Source: UBA7957 sp965222695
Lineage (GTDB): Bacteria; Pseudomonadota; Gammaproteobacteria; Granulosicoccales; Granulosicoccaceae
Assembly (NCBI GenBank): GCA_965222695.1
Contig: OZ244967.1
Location: 5,143,525-5,207,524 of the forward strand
DNA length: 64,000 nucleotides
Direction: 5' to 3'
The position numbers and the translations under genes were made by a program. Positions 43,900 to 53,088 of the stretch are shown in pieces; position 1 is the first letter of the stretch, and each line of letters opens with the position of its first letter. The notes beneath the pieces were generated by a model that saw nothing but the letters and a program-made list of their open reading frames with translations, did not search any database and was not told where the DNA came from.

Positions 43900-44308
43900 A
43901 AATGAAGTGCGGTTTGTAAAGAATGGGAAACCCAAACCCCTAATTTTAACTGTTGGATTGACCTATGTCTAATTTTTTCCAACTAAATTCCATATTAGCG
44001 CTTGATTATTTTCCCTGAGCAGGTTAAAAATGACGCCCTCAGCCTGAGTACCTACAACCGCCCGGAAGTGACAACTCTTGCCATATACATATTATGTGCG
44101 GCTATGTTACAGTGGAGTGCGAAAAACAAGAATAACAGCACACAATCGTATTCAGGTGGTTCAACCTGGCATCTATCTTCCCCCGCTAGAATGTTTCTTG
44201 TGCCAATGTCATTGATGTATGGCCCGGGAATCAGTATGGTTTTTGGCCCTAAATACCGCTCGGGCATATGACACCGAATTTTTAATTAATCGAAGGGGTT
44301 TAACTGCT
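43900..44308. other. 409-base divergent gap between rpoD and the transketolase gene
   Basis: It holds a candidate rpoD promoter (43943-43972) on the minus strand. For the plus strand, TTGCCA at about 44088 and TATGTT about 20 bases on are suggestive but badly spaced. AGGGG at 44294-44298 is the ribosome-binding site for the transketolase. No gene seen. Confidence 0.4.
43943..43972 (-). promoter_or_regulatory. Candidate rpoD promoter
   Basis: On the minus strand TTAGAC (43972-43967) and TAAAAT (43948-43943) are separated by 18 bases and would give a leader of about 35 bases before ATG 43899. The boxes are only fair matches. Confidence 0.4.
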
Positions 44309-46309
44309 ATGGCTGAACGCATAGAACTTGCCAACGCGATCCGCGTATTGAGTATGGATGCCGTCCAGAAAGCCAAATCCGGGCATCCCGGCGCACCGAT
44401 GGGAATGGCCGATATTGCGGAGGTTCTTTATAACGATTTTATGCGACATAATCCGGGCAATCCCGCCTGGCCCAACCGCGACCGTTTTGTAATGTCGAAT
44501 GGCCACGCTTCCATGTTGCCCTATTCAGTATTGCACCTGTGCGGCTATGAGGTCTCGATAGAGGATCTCAAACAATTCAGACAGCTGCACTCAAAAACTC
44601 CCGGTCACCCGGAGTATGGCTATTTACCGGGCATAGAAACCACCACAGGACCACTGGGGCAGGGTGTTTCCAACGCGGTAGGTATGGCGCTGGCCGAAAA
44701 GGTATTGGCTGCGCAGTTCAACAAGGCAGGTCACACCATTGTGGATCATTACACCTATGTTTTTCTCGGTGACGGTTGCCTGATGGAGGGCATATCTCAC
44801 GAAACCTGTTCTCTGGCGGGTACACTCGGTCTGGGAAAGCTGATCTGCTTTTATGATGATAATGGAATTTCAATTGACGGAGACGTTATCGGCTGGTTCG
44901 CTGATGATACGCCTAAACGATTCGAGGCTTATGGATGGCAGGTGATCAGAGATGTCGACGGACACGACCCTGCAGCGGTCAAATCCGCAATAGAGACAGC
45001 CAGAGCGGAAACCGGCAAGCCAAGCCTGCTTTGTTGCAAAACGGTAATCGGCAAAGGCGCGCCAAATAAAGCGGGTGGTCACGACGTTCATGGTGCACCC
45101 TTGGGTGAGGAAGAAGTCGCAGCGACACGCGAAAATATTGCCTGGTCTTATGCTCCGTTTGAGATACCGGACTATATATATGCGGGCTGGGATGCGCGGG
45201 AAAAAGGCAATGCCTTTGAGAATGCCTGGAACGAACAGTTTTCCGCATTCAAGTCGGAATATCCCGAGGAGGCGGCTGAATTTGAGCGGCGAATGTCCGG
45301 TCATTTACCGCATGATTGGGAATCCGCGGCTTCCGAGGCTGTAGCGGCTATAAATTCAGCGGGCGAATCCCTGGCTACGCGGGTTGCATCGAAAAAGGCG
45401 TTGGATGCTTTTGCCGCACATTTACCCGAATTCCTCGGGGGATCGGCGGACCTGACGCCGTCGAACAACACCTATAACAGCAGCAGCGTTTATATCAATT
45501 CTAACCACGGTCCCGAAACCGATTTCAGCGGGAACTACTTGTCATATGGCGTACGTGAGTTCGGTATGAGCGCCATCATGAACGGAATCGCTTTGCATGG
45601 CGGATTTTTACCCTATGGCGCGACATTTCTGATGTTTTCCGAATATGCCCGCAATGCGTTAAGAATGGCCGCTTTGATGCAAATTCAGAGTATTTTTGTC
45701 TATACCCACGATTCCATCGGTCTGGGTGAGGACGGTCCGACTCATCAACCTGTGGAACAGTTGCCTACTTTGCGAATGATTCCGCGCATGAGTGTATGGC
45801 GTGCCTGCGATACGGTAGAGACAGCGGTGGCCTGGAAACACGCGATAGAATACAAGGATGGCCCAACTTGCCTTGTATTTTCCCGGCAGAATCTGCCGCA
45901 TCAAGAACGTTCGGATGAACAAGTCGCCAATATCGCCAAAGGTGGCTATATACTACGTGATAGTGATGGCACCCCTGATGCTATAATTATCGCAACGGGG
46001 TCGGAAGTGGCGATTGCAATGGAAGCTGCTGAGCAGTCAGAAAAAAATATAAGGGTTGTTTCTATACCCTCTACGGATGTATTCGATGCTCAGAGTGAAG
46101 CCTACAAGGAATCCGTCTTGCCGGCTGCGGTAACGGCCCGGGTTGCGGTTGAAGCTTCGATAGGTGACGGATGGTACAAGTACGTCGGTCTGAACGGTAG
46201 GGTTGTGTGTATGCAGACCTTTGGCGAGTCCGCCCCCGCCAAGCAACTGTTCGAGGAATTTGGTTTCACCGCGGAGAACGTATTAAACGCGATTAACTGC
46301 GTTGATTAG
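44309..46309 (+). CDS. tkt: Transketolase
   Basis: A 666-residue ThDP enzyme of the pentose phosphate and Calvin cycles that moves two-carbon units between sugar phosphates. GHPGAPMGMADIAEVLYN, the ThDP motif FLGDGCLMEGISHE, DDNGISIDG and the catalytic-domain THDSIGLGEDGPTHQPVEQL are present. I start at ATG 44309 (MAERIELANAIRVLSMDAV), with AGGGG upstream, not 30 codons earlier. It leads a same-strand run with gap, pgk, pyk and fba, as in several autotrophic gammaproteobacteria. Confidence 0.97.
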   Translation: MAERIELANAIRVLSMDAVQKAKSGHPGAPMGMADIAEVLYNDFMRHNPGNPAWPNRDRFVMSNGHASMLPYSVLHLCGYEVSIEDLKQFRQLHSKTPGHPEYGYLPGIETTTGPLGQGVSNAVGMALAEKVLAAQFNKAGHTIVDHYTYVFLGDGCLMEGISHETCSLAGTLGLGKLICFYDDNGISIDGDVIGWFADDTPKRFEAYGWQVIRDVDGHDPAAVKSAIETARAETGKPSLLCCKTVIGKGAPNKAGGHDVHGAPLGEEEVAATRENIAWSYAPFEIPDYIYAGWDAREKGNAFENAWNEQFSAFKSEYPEEAAEFERRMSGHLPHDWESAASEAVAAINSAGESLATRVASKKALDAFAAHLPEFLGGSADLTPSNNTYNSSSVYINSNHGPETDFSGNYLSYGVREFGMSAIMNGIALHGGFLPYGATFLMFSEYARNALRMAALMQIQSIFVYTHDSIGLGEDGPTHQPVEQLPTLRMIPRMSVWRACDTVETAVAWKHAIEYKDGPTCLVFSRQNLPHQERSDEQVANIAKGGYILRDSDGTPDAIIIATGSEVAIAMEAAEQSEKNIRVVSIPSTDVFDAQSEAYKESVLPAAVTARVAVEASIGDGWYKYVGLNGRVVCMQTFGESAPAKQLFEEFGFTAENVLNAINCVD

Positions 46310-46389
46310 AGCCCGGTCAAGCAATTCGGGCAGACACACGCGAGAGTATTAACGAGATTTGTCTCAGAAAAATTTAGGAGAGTGCAACA

Positions 46390-47391
46390 ATGGCTATCAA
46401 AGTCGGTATCAACGGGTTTGGCCGAATAGGACGTATGGTATTCCGTGCCATAACACAGGAGTTCAGTGATATTGAAGTTGTCGGTATCAACGATTTATTG
46501 GATAACGAATATCTGGCCTATATGCTGAAATATGATTCGGTCCATGGCCGATTCAAAGGCGATATATCAGTTGACGGCGATTTTATGACTGTAAATGATC
46601 ATAAAATCCGCCTGACTGCCGAACGCGATCCCGCCAATTTAAAATGGGATGAAGTTGATGCAGACATCGTTATCGAATGTACCGGATTTTTCCTCACCGA
46701 GGAGAGTTGTCAGAAGCATGTGGATGCCGGTGCTAAAAAAGTCGTACAAAGTGCTCCGTCGAAAGACGGAACGCCGATGTTTGTATACGGAGTAAATCAC
46801 GAGTCATATGCCGGTCAAGTTATAGTTTCTGCAGCATCATGCACAACGAACTGTTTGGCGCCCGTTGCCAAGGTGCTTAACGACAATTGGGGGCTCAAGC
46901 GAGGGCTGATGACGACTGTGCATGCGGCCACCGCAACGCAGAAAACTGTTGACGGGCCCTCCATGAAAGACTGGCGAGGGGGCCGCGGAATCCTGGAAAA
47001 TATCATCCCATCTTCAACGGGTGCTGCCAAGGCGGTAGGAGTTGTATTACCGGAGCTCAACGGCAAACTGACGGGTATGGCATTCCGGGTGCCCACATCC
47101 GACGTGTCGGTTGTCGATCTTACGGCGGAGCTGGTAAACGAAGCGTCCTACGAAGATATCTGCGCAGCCATGAAAGCGGCTTCGGAGGGGTCCATGGCGG
47201 GAACGCTTAAGTACACCGATGAAAAGGTTGTGGCGACGGATTTTCGGGGAGTCAGCGCTTCATCTATTTTTGATGCAGAAGCCGGAATCGCTTTGGACGG
47301 CACCTTTGTCAAGGTCATTTCCTGGTACGATAACGAATACGGCTACACTTGCAATATGTTGCGATTTGTTCAGCACGTTGCTTCCCACTGA
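46390..47391 (+). CDS. gap: Glyceraldehyde-3-phosphate dehydrogenase, type I
   Basis: A 333-residue NAD(P)-dependent GAPDH. KVGINGFGRIGRMVFRA is the cofactor fold start, SAASCTTNCLAPVAKVL carries the catalytic Cys, and WYDNEYGYTCNMLRFV the C-terminal motif. AGGAG lies eight bases before the ATG. A terminator follows at 47450-47481, so transcription may stop before pgk. It functions in glycolysis, gluconeogenesis or the Calvin cycle; the position next to transketolase suits the latter two. Confidence 0.97.
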   Translation: MAIKVGINGFGRIGRMVFRAITQEFSDIEVVGINDLLDNEYLAYMLKYDSVHGRFKGDISVDGDFMTVNDHKIRLTAERDPANLKWDEVDADIVIECTGFFLTEESCQKHVDAGAKKVVQSAPSKDGTPMFVYGVNHESYAGQVIVSAASCTTNCLAPVAKVLNDNWGLKRGLMTTVHAATATQKTVDGPSMKDWRGGRGILENIIPSSTGAAKAVGVVLPELNGKLTGMAFRVPTSDVSVVDLTAELVNEASYEDICAAMKAASEGSMAGTLKYTDEKVVATDFRGVSASSIFDAEAGIALDGTFVKVISWYDNEYGYTCNMLRFVQHVASH

Positions 47392-47449
47392 TTGACATTG
47401 CACATGCGGACTCAATACACACTCGTATGAAGCAATAGTACCCGCAGAT

Positions 47450-47481
47450 TCAGGCCTTCACTCTTGTGAGGGCCTGATTTT
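47450..47481 (+). terminator. Rho-independent terminator after gap
   Basis: TCAGGCC (47450-47456) pairs with GGCCTGA (47471-47477), extended inward by TCAC/GTGA, and is followed by TTTT. It separates gap from pgk, which then likely has its own promoter in the following 110 bases. Confidence 0.72.
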
Positions 47482-47593
47482 ATCCCGGTACTATTACAAG
47501 CAATAGCACCGTGGCATTCTACAGATCAATCAACTTATGCCTGTATTCGTACAGACTTTAGATTGATTTGAAATGAGTGAAGGAGCTTAGCTT

Positions 47594-48778
47594 ATGGCCA
47601 TCATCAAGATGAGCGATTTAGATTTAAACGGCAAGCGCGTACTGATCCGTCAAGACCTGAATGTACCGGTTAAGGACGGAAAAGTCACATCCGATGCAAG
47701 GATCCGGGCCTCGTTGCCGACGATCAGACTTGCCACCGACGCTGGCGCGAAGGTGATGCTGATGTCGCATCTGGGCCGACCCACCGAAGGACAGGCGGCA
47801 GAAGAATTTTCCCTCGCGCCGGTAGCGAATCATCTCGGTGAATTGCTCGATCGCGAGGTCCGGCTTGCCTGTGATTATTTACAAAATGCCCCTGAGCTCG
47901 ATGACGGTGAAATCGTATTGTTGGAAAACGTTCGATTTAATGTCGGCGAGAAAAACGATGATGAAGCGCTCGCCAGGCAATATGCCGGATTGTGCGATGT
48001 TTACGTTATGGATGCATTTGGAACGGCCCATCGGGCCCAGGCATCCACCCATGGTGTCGGTCAGCAGGCACCTGTGGCCTGTGCCGGCCCGCTTTTATCC
48101 GGAGAGTTGGAGGCTCTTGGAACGGCGTTGGATAATCCGGCCAGGCCAATGGTCGCTCTGGTGGGCGGTTCAAAGGTATCAACCAAGCTCACCGTGCTTG
48201 AGTCGCTGTCTAAAATCGTTGATCAATTGATCGTAGGCGGGGGCATAGCCAACACCTTTATTGCAGCGGCAGGTTACAATGTGGGAAATTCTCTGTATGA
48301 AGAGGATTTGCTCGAAACCGCCAGTCAGTTAACCGCGAATGCACGAAACAATGGCGGCGATATTCCGGTACCGGTTGATGTTGTCTGCGGAAAGGAATTT
48401 TCCGAAAGTGCCGAAGCCACTCTAAAACCGGTCGATGAAGTTGCCGCGGATGATATGATTTTTGATATAGGCCCGCAGTCGGCCGCGCAACTGGCGGAAA
48501 TTATCAAGAAAGCAGGTACTATTGTCTGGAATGGTCCGGTGGGCGTTTTTGAATTTGATCAATTCGGTGCGGGAACCAAGACGGTTTCCATGGCAATCGC
48601 GGAATCATCGGGCTTTTCCGTAGCGGGTGGAGGTGACACGCTTGCAGCGGTGGATAAATACGGTATCGCCGATCATGTTTCCTATATATCCACCGGAGGC
48701 GGAGCATTTCTGGAATATCTGGAAGGTAAGACCCTTCCTGCAGTCGCCATGTTGGAAAAGCGAGGCAGCGATTCATAA
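47594..48778 (+). CDS. pgk: Phosphoglycerate kinase
   Basis: A 394-residue two-lobed kinase making 3-phosphoglycerate and ATP, or the reverse. MSDLDLNGKRVLIRQDLNVPV gives the N-terminal substrate site, MLMSHLGRPTEG the basic patch, GGSKVSTKL and FDIGPQSAAQ the nucleotide side, and VAGGGDTLAAVDKYG the C-terminal ATP motif. AAGGAG precedes the ATG by eight bases. It is followed after 45 bases by pyk on the same strand. Confidence 0.97.
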   Translation: MAIIKMSDLDLNGKRVLIRQDLNVPVKDGKVTSDARIRASLPTIRLATDAGAKVMLMSHLGRPTEGQAAEEFSLAPVANHLGELLDREVRLACDYLQNAPELDDGEIVLLENVRFNVGEKNDDEALARQYAGLCDVYVMDAFGTAHRAQASTHGVGQQAPVACAGPLLSGELEALGTALDNPARPMVALVGGSKVSTKLTVLESLSKIVDQLIVGGGIANTFIAAAGYNVGNSLYEEDLLETASQLTANARNNGGDIPVPVDVVCGKEFSESAEATLKPVDEVAADDMIFDIGPQSAAQLAEIIKKAGTIVWNGPVGVFEFDQFGAGTKTVSMAIAESSGFSVAGGGDTLAAVDKYGIADHVSYISTGGGAFLEYLEGKTLPAVAMLEKRGSDS

Positions 48779-48823
48779 GCAAGGATAGACAAGTACACTA
48801 GTGAATTTGGGTATGAACTTCGA

Positions 48824-50257
48824 ATGAGACGAACAAAAATTGTCATTACTTTGGGCCCGGCAACTGACAGTCCCAGAGCAATAGAGGGGCTGATTAATGT
48901 CGGTGTGGACGTTTTTCGCCTGAATTTCTCTCATGGAACTGCGGAGGATCACCGAAAACGTGCAAAACTTGTGAGAACCCAGGCGAAAAAGCTGAATCGC
49001 GCTGTGGGTATTCTGGGCGATCTTCAAGGGCCCAAAATCCGTGTGAGTAAATTCCGGGAGGGGCCGGTAGCATTGAAAAAAGGCTCTTCGTTTATTCTGG
49101 ATGTCGCCTTGGATGAAAATGCAGGTAATAAAGATCGCGTCGGTGTGACATATAAGGGGCTGGCGAACGACCTCAATGTCGACGATGTACTGGTACTGGA
49201 TGACGGAAGAATTGTTCTAAAAGTCGTTTCAATCGAAGAGAAAGAAATCCATACCAAGGTTGAGGTCGGCGGACTCTTGTCCGACAACAAAGGTATTAAT
49301 TTAAAAGGTGGGGGGTTAACAGCCGAGGCCATAGGGGAAAAAGACCGGCGTGATATTGCCCTGGCAGCGGAACTGAAGCTCGATTTTCTGGCTGTTTCCT
49401 TTCCACGATCCGCGGAGGACATACATTTAGCGCGTTCTTTAATCAGGGAGTCTGACGGAAAGGCTTATATTGTCGCGAAAATCGAACGTGCGGAGGCCTT
49501 GGGTGAAATTGACGCCATTCTGGAAGCCACGGACGCTATTATGGTCGCGCGTGGCGATTTGGGTGTGGAAATCGGTGATGCTGAGCTTCCGGCGGTGCAA
49601 AAGGACCTGATCAATCGTGCCCGTACCGCAAACAAGATCGTGATTACGGCGACACAAATGATGGAATCCATGATCGAAAACCCTATCCCAACGCGGGCTG
49701 AAGTCTTCGATGTGGCAAACGCTGTGCTTGATGGAACTGATGCCGTGATGTTATCCGGAGAAACGGCAGTCGGTAAACATCCGGTCAAAGCGGTCCGAGC
49801 CATGAGTGAAATCTGCGAAGTAGCCGAACAGCATCCGGCGGCGCGAAAATCCTATCATCGCCTGGATAACGAGTTTGAGGAAGTAGACGAGTCTATCGCA
49901 ATGGCATCCATGTATACGGCGAATCACCTGAAGGTCAAGGCGATCGCAGCCTTGACAGAGTCGGGCAGAACAACGCGGTGGATGTCCAGAATCAGCTCAT
50001 TGATTCCGATATACGCTTTGACGCCGCATGAAACAACCTGCCGTAAAGTGACTTTGTATCGTGGAGTTTATCCGGTTTTATTCAAACCGATACACGATAA
50101 TGTGACCGAAATCAACCGTGATGTCATGAGATTGCTGTATTTACGGGATAAAGCGGAAAAAGGCGATTTGGTGATTATTACCAAAGGAGATGTCATGGGT
50201 GTTGACGGTGGCACCAGTTCGATGAAAATTGCCCGGATGGAAGACTGGGTAGAATAA
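48824..50257 (+). CDS. pyk: Pyruvate kinase
   Basis: A 477-residue kinase converting PEP and ADP to pyruvate and ATP. RRTKIVITLGPATDSP at the start, RLNFSHGT, GDLQGPKIRVSKF, MVARGDLGVEIGD and ITATQMMESMIENPIPTRAE are the conserved blocks; the C-terminal domain ends the usual allosteric region. The start site has only a weak ribosome-binding site. Its presence between pgk and fba is common in gammaproteobacterial clusters of this type. Effector preference is unknown. Confidence 0.97.
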   Translation: MRRTKIVITLGPATDSPRAIEGLINVGVDVFRLNFSHGTAEDHRKRAKLVRTQAKKLNRAVGILGDLQGPKIRVSKFREGPVALKKGSSFILDVALDENAGNKDRVGVTYKGLANDLNVDDVLVLDDGRIVLKVVSIEEKEIHTKVEVGGLLSDNKGINLKGGGLTAEAIGEKDRRDIALAAELKLDFLAVSFPRSAEDIHLARSLIRESDGKAYIVAKIERAEALGEIDAILEATDAIMVARGDLGVEIGDAELPAVQKDLINRARTANKIVITATQMMESMIENPIPTRAEVFDVANAVLDGTDAVMLSGETAVGKHPVKAVRAMSEICEVAEQHPAARKSYHRLDNEFEEVDESIAMASMYTANHLKVKAIAALTESGRTTRWMSRISSLIPIYALTPHETTCRKVTLYRGVYPVLFKPIHDNVTEINRDVMRLLYLRDKAEKGDLVIITKGDVMGVDGGTSSMKIARMEDWVE

Positions 50258-50342
50258 ATTGACGAAATACGGACAGGCTCTAACGAATATATTTTTTAAT
50301 TACAAGTAAGTCCCTGACTAGGGTTACAGAGAGGAGATACCA

Positions 50343-51407
50343 ATGTCACTCATTTCATTACGTCAGTTGCTGGATCATGCGGCGGAAAACAACTATGGAA
50401 TGCCAGCTTTCAATGTCAATAATATGGAGCAGGTTCAAGCTATAATGCAAGCCGCTAGCGAAACTGAAAGCCCTGTCATATTGCAGGGATCGGCCGGTGC
50501 GCGCGCTTATGCAGGGGAGCCTTTTTTGCGCCACTTGATTTTGGCTGCGCTTGAAACCTACCCGCACATTCCAGTGGCTATGCACCAGGATCACGGCTCG
50601 GAACCCGCAGTCTGTTTGCGGTCCATACAATCGGGGTTTTCGTCCGTCATGATGGATGGTTCTCTGATGCCGGATATGAAAACTCCGGCGACGTTTGAAT
50701 ACAACGTCGATGTAACACGCCGGGTTGTAGAAATGGCTCACGCCGGGGGCGTGTCGGTAGAAGGCGAGCTGGGTTGCCTGGGTTCACTCGAAACCGGAAT
50801 GATGGGGGAAGAGGACGGCCATGGTGCCGACGAACAGCTGGATATGGACATGCTTTTAACCGATCCGAACGAAGCCGCGGATTTTGTAAAGCAAACCGCA
50901 GTGGATGCGCTGGCAATCGCCATAGGTACTTCTCATGGTGCTTATAAATTTACCAAAAAACCGACGGGCGATGTGTTGCGAATCGATCGGGTAAAAGAGA
51001 TTCACGCACGGATACCGGACACTCATCTCGTGATGCATGGTTCCTCTTCAGTCCCGCAGGACTGGTTGGCAGTGATTAATAATTACGGAGGTGATATGGG
51101 GCAGACCTATGGTGTCCCCGTTGAAGAGATTGTTGAGGGTATTAAACACGGTGTGCGCAAGATTAATATCGATACGGACCTGCGGATGGCATCAACCGGA
51201 TCGATTCGAAAGCATTTGTCCGAAAATGCGTCGAACTTTGATCCTCGCAAATACCTCAAGGAAGCCACCGCCGGAATGCGAGGCATTTGTAAAGCGCGTT
51301 ATGAAGCTTTTGGTTGCGCAGGAATGGCATCGAAGATTGCGCCTGTGTCTCTTGAAAAGATGTCCGAGCGTTACGCAGCCGGTGAATTGGATCCGAAGAT
51401 TACCTGA
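50343..51407 (+). CDS. fba: Fructose-bisphosphate aldolase, class II (Calvin-cycle type)
   Basis: A 354-residue zinc aldolase. PVAMHQDHGSEP carries the first zinc ligand, VEGELGCLGS the second region, and MHGSSSVP and GVRKINIDTDLRMA the phosphate-binding loops. The sequence, including FDPRKYLKEATAGMRGICKARYE, is of the class II subtype used in CbbA-type Calvin-cycle operons. GAGGAG precedes the ATG. It ends the tkt-gap-pgk-pyk-fba run and is followed by a bidirectional terminator shared with purC. Confidence 0.96.
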   Translation: MSLISLRQLLDHAAENNYGMPAFNVNNMEQVQAIMQAASETESPVILQGSAGARAYAGEPFLRHLILAALETYPHIPVAMHQDHGSEPAVCLRSIQSGFSSVMMDGSLMPDMKTPATFEYNVDVTRRVVEMAHAGGVSVEGELGCLGSLETGMMGEEDGHGADEQLDMDMLLTDPNEAADFVKQTAVDALAIAIGTSHGAYKFTKKPTGDVLRIDRVKEIHARIPDTHLVMHGSSSVPQDWLAVINNYGGDMGQTYGVPVEEIVEGIKHGVRKINIDTDLRMASTGSIRKHLSENASNFDPRKYLKEATAGMRGICKARYEAFGCAGMASKIAPVSLEKMSERYAAGELDPKIT

Positions 51408-51426
51408 ATCCGAGTTTTCACCTTTG

Positions 51427-51455
51427 AAAAAAGGCGGTAGTTGCCGCCTTTTTTT
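51427..51455. terminator. Bidirectional terminator between convergent fba and purC
   Basis: AAAAAAGGCGG (51427-51437) and CCGCCTTTTTTT (51444-51455) form a GC stem flanked by A and T runs, so it can act for both fba (plus) and purC (minus); it touches the purC stop codon. Confidence 0.8.
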
Positions 51456-52344
51456 ATGAACTCAGCAATTCAATTGCTTCCCTGTATTTCTCTATTGTCT
51501 TTTGCAGAATTTCTTCGGGAATTACAGGCCCCGGATCGGTCAGGTCCCAATCAAGGGACAGAAGATAATCACGGATAAACTGCTTATCATAGCTCGGTGG
51601 ATTAACACCTTCCTTCCACTGATCCGCAGGCCAGAATCGGGAAGAATCCGGTGTTAGAACTTCATCCATCAAGGTTAAAGACCCGTTTTCATCAAGACCA
51701 AATTCGAACTTCGTATCGGCGATAATGATTCCTCTTTCGGCGGCGTAATCTGCTGCACGTTTATAGATGATTATGCTGATGGTTTGTATCCGTTCCGCCA
51801 GCGCATCGCCCAGCAAATCGGCAACCATGGAAAAGTCGATATTTTCATCGTGATCGCCCACCTCCGCTTTGCTGGCAGGAGTGAAAATCACTTCGGGCAA
51901 TTTTGCTGCGAGTTTTAGTCCTTTCGGAAGCGCAACGCCGCAGATTTTGCCGCTGGCTTGGTAGTCCTTCCATCCGGAGCCAATCAGGTAGCCTCTGACA
52001 ACCGCCTCAACAGGTATAGCCTTGAGTTTTTTTACCAGCATGGAACGGCCTTCCGCCTGAATAAATTCCTGAGGATCGGGTAATACGTCTTGCAGTGATA
52101 ATGCGCTGAGATGGTTGGGAATTACATCCTGCATCATGTCGAACCAGAACATTGAAATTGCAGTTAATAACTTTCCTTTTCCCGGCATGGGATTCGGCAT
52201 GATGACATCAAATGCTGAAAGGCGATCAGTCGCCAGAATCAGTATATGCTGTTCGTCCACTTTATAAATGTCACGCACTTTTCCGCGATAAATCAGTGGC
52301 AGGGATTTTATGTTGCTTTCAAAAATGGCTTGCTCGGACGTCAT
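51454..52344 (-). CDS. purC: Phosphoribosylaminoimidazole-succinocarboxamide synthase (SAICAR synthase)
   Basis: A 296-residue purine enzyme joining CAIR and aspartate. LIYRGKVRDIYKVDEQHIL is the ATP-binding start, RLSAFDVIMPNPMPGKGKLL, VVRGYLIGSGWKDYQASG and DTKFEFGLDENGSLTLMDEVLTPDSSRFW are conserved. It is the longer (yeast Ade1-like) form. I start at ATG 52344 with GGAAG upstream, next to a TTG one codon before. It is divergent from purE, 152 bases away. Confidence 0.96.
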   Translation of the reverse strand: MTSEQAIFESNIKSLPLIYRGKVRDIYKVDEQHILILATDRLSAFDVIMPNPMPGKGKLLTAISMFWFDMMQDVIPNHLSALSLQDVLPDPQEFIQAEGRSMLVKKLKAIPVEAVVRGYLIGSGWKDYQASGKICGVALPKGLKLAAKLPEVIFTPASKAEVGDHDENIDFSMVADLLGDALAERIQTISIIIYKRAADYAAERGIIIADTKFEFGLDENGSLTLMDEVLTPDSSRFWPADQWKEGVNPPSYDKQFIRDYLLSLDWDLTDPGPVIPEEILQKTIEKYREAIELLSS

Positions 52345-52496
52345 CAATCTTCCAGAGTCGAATCGAAGTTGAAAACGCTCATTTTAACCTGTATGGCCGG
52401 TTGTCGGACAAGTGAAGGAATTTTTATCGGCCAATTGCTGGAGTATTGGATAGAAATCCGCGAGAATACACGGTTTTACCGGTGTTGAGGTGCGAA

Positions 52497-52985
52497 ATGG
52501 CAAAGCCACTGGTTGGTGTAGTAATGGGCAGCAACAGCGATTGGCCTGTGATGCAGCATTCTGTGGAAACCTTGAAAAAGTTCCAAATACCGTGTGAATA
52601 TCAGGTTGTTTCTGCGCATCGCACACCGGATCTGCTTTTCGAATATGCCTCCACCGCTCATACACGTGGTATAAAATGCATTATCGCAGGGGCTGGCGGG
52701 GCTGCCCATCTGCCCGGGATGCTGGCTGCGAAAACAGTACTTCCCGTGCTGGGGGTACCTGTTCATTCTCGCTATCTTCAGGGCCAGGATTCACTCTACT
52801 CAATTGTGCAAATGCCCAAGGGTGTACCGGTCGCAACTTTTGCAATTGGTGAGGCAGGAGCTGTCAACGCCGGACTTTTTGCCGCCCGGATACTGGCGGT
52901 AGAAAATTCGTCGCTTAACGAGCATCTGCAATTATTTCGAGAAGAACAGAAACAGGCGGCTCTGGCGATGAAATTACCGCCTTAG
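52497..52985 (+). CDS. purE: N5-carboxyaminoimidazole ribonucleotide mutase
   Basis: A 162-residue class I PurE that isomerises N5-CAIR to CAIR. VGVVMGSNSDWPVMQHSVETL, VVSAHRTPDLLFEYA and GAGGAAHLPGMLAA are the signature blocks. I start at ATG 52497, with GAGG six bases upstream; the open frame extends 17 codons further but without family similarity. It pairs with purK, which makes its substrate; a repeat element lies between them. Confidence 0.97.
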   Translation: MAKPLVGVVMGSNSDWPVMQHSVETLKKFQIPCEYQVVSAHRTPDLLFEYASTAHTRGIKCIIAGAGGAAHLPGMLAAKTVLPVLGVPVHSRYLQGQDSLYSIVQMPKGVPVATFAIGEAGAVNAGLFAARILAVENSSLNEHLQLFREEQKQAALAMKLPP

Positions 52986-53052
52986 AGCCTGTTCAAGACC
53001 TGGCCAATTTCGGCGAGTTCGCAGCAGGCGGAAAGATTTTTTGACAGGCTCC
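52985..53052. repeat. Dispersed palindromic repeat, uninterrupted copy between purE and purK
   Basis: A 68-base element with inverted ends GAGCCTGT (52985-52992) and ACAGGCTC (53044-53051). The internal part matches 1223-1271 strongly (GGCCAA, TTCGGCG, TTCGCAGCAGGC, AGATTTTTTG). Its left end overlaps the last base of the purE stop. It could form a hairpin in the purEK mRNA, but no T-tract terminator is apparent. Confidence 0.65.
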
Positions 53053-53088
53053 TAGGGTCAGAACAGACTTCAACAAACAGGATTCACA

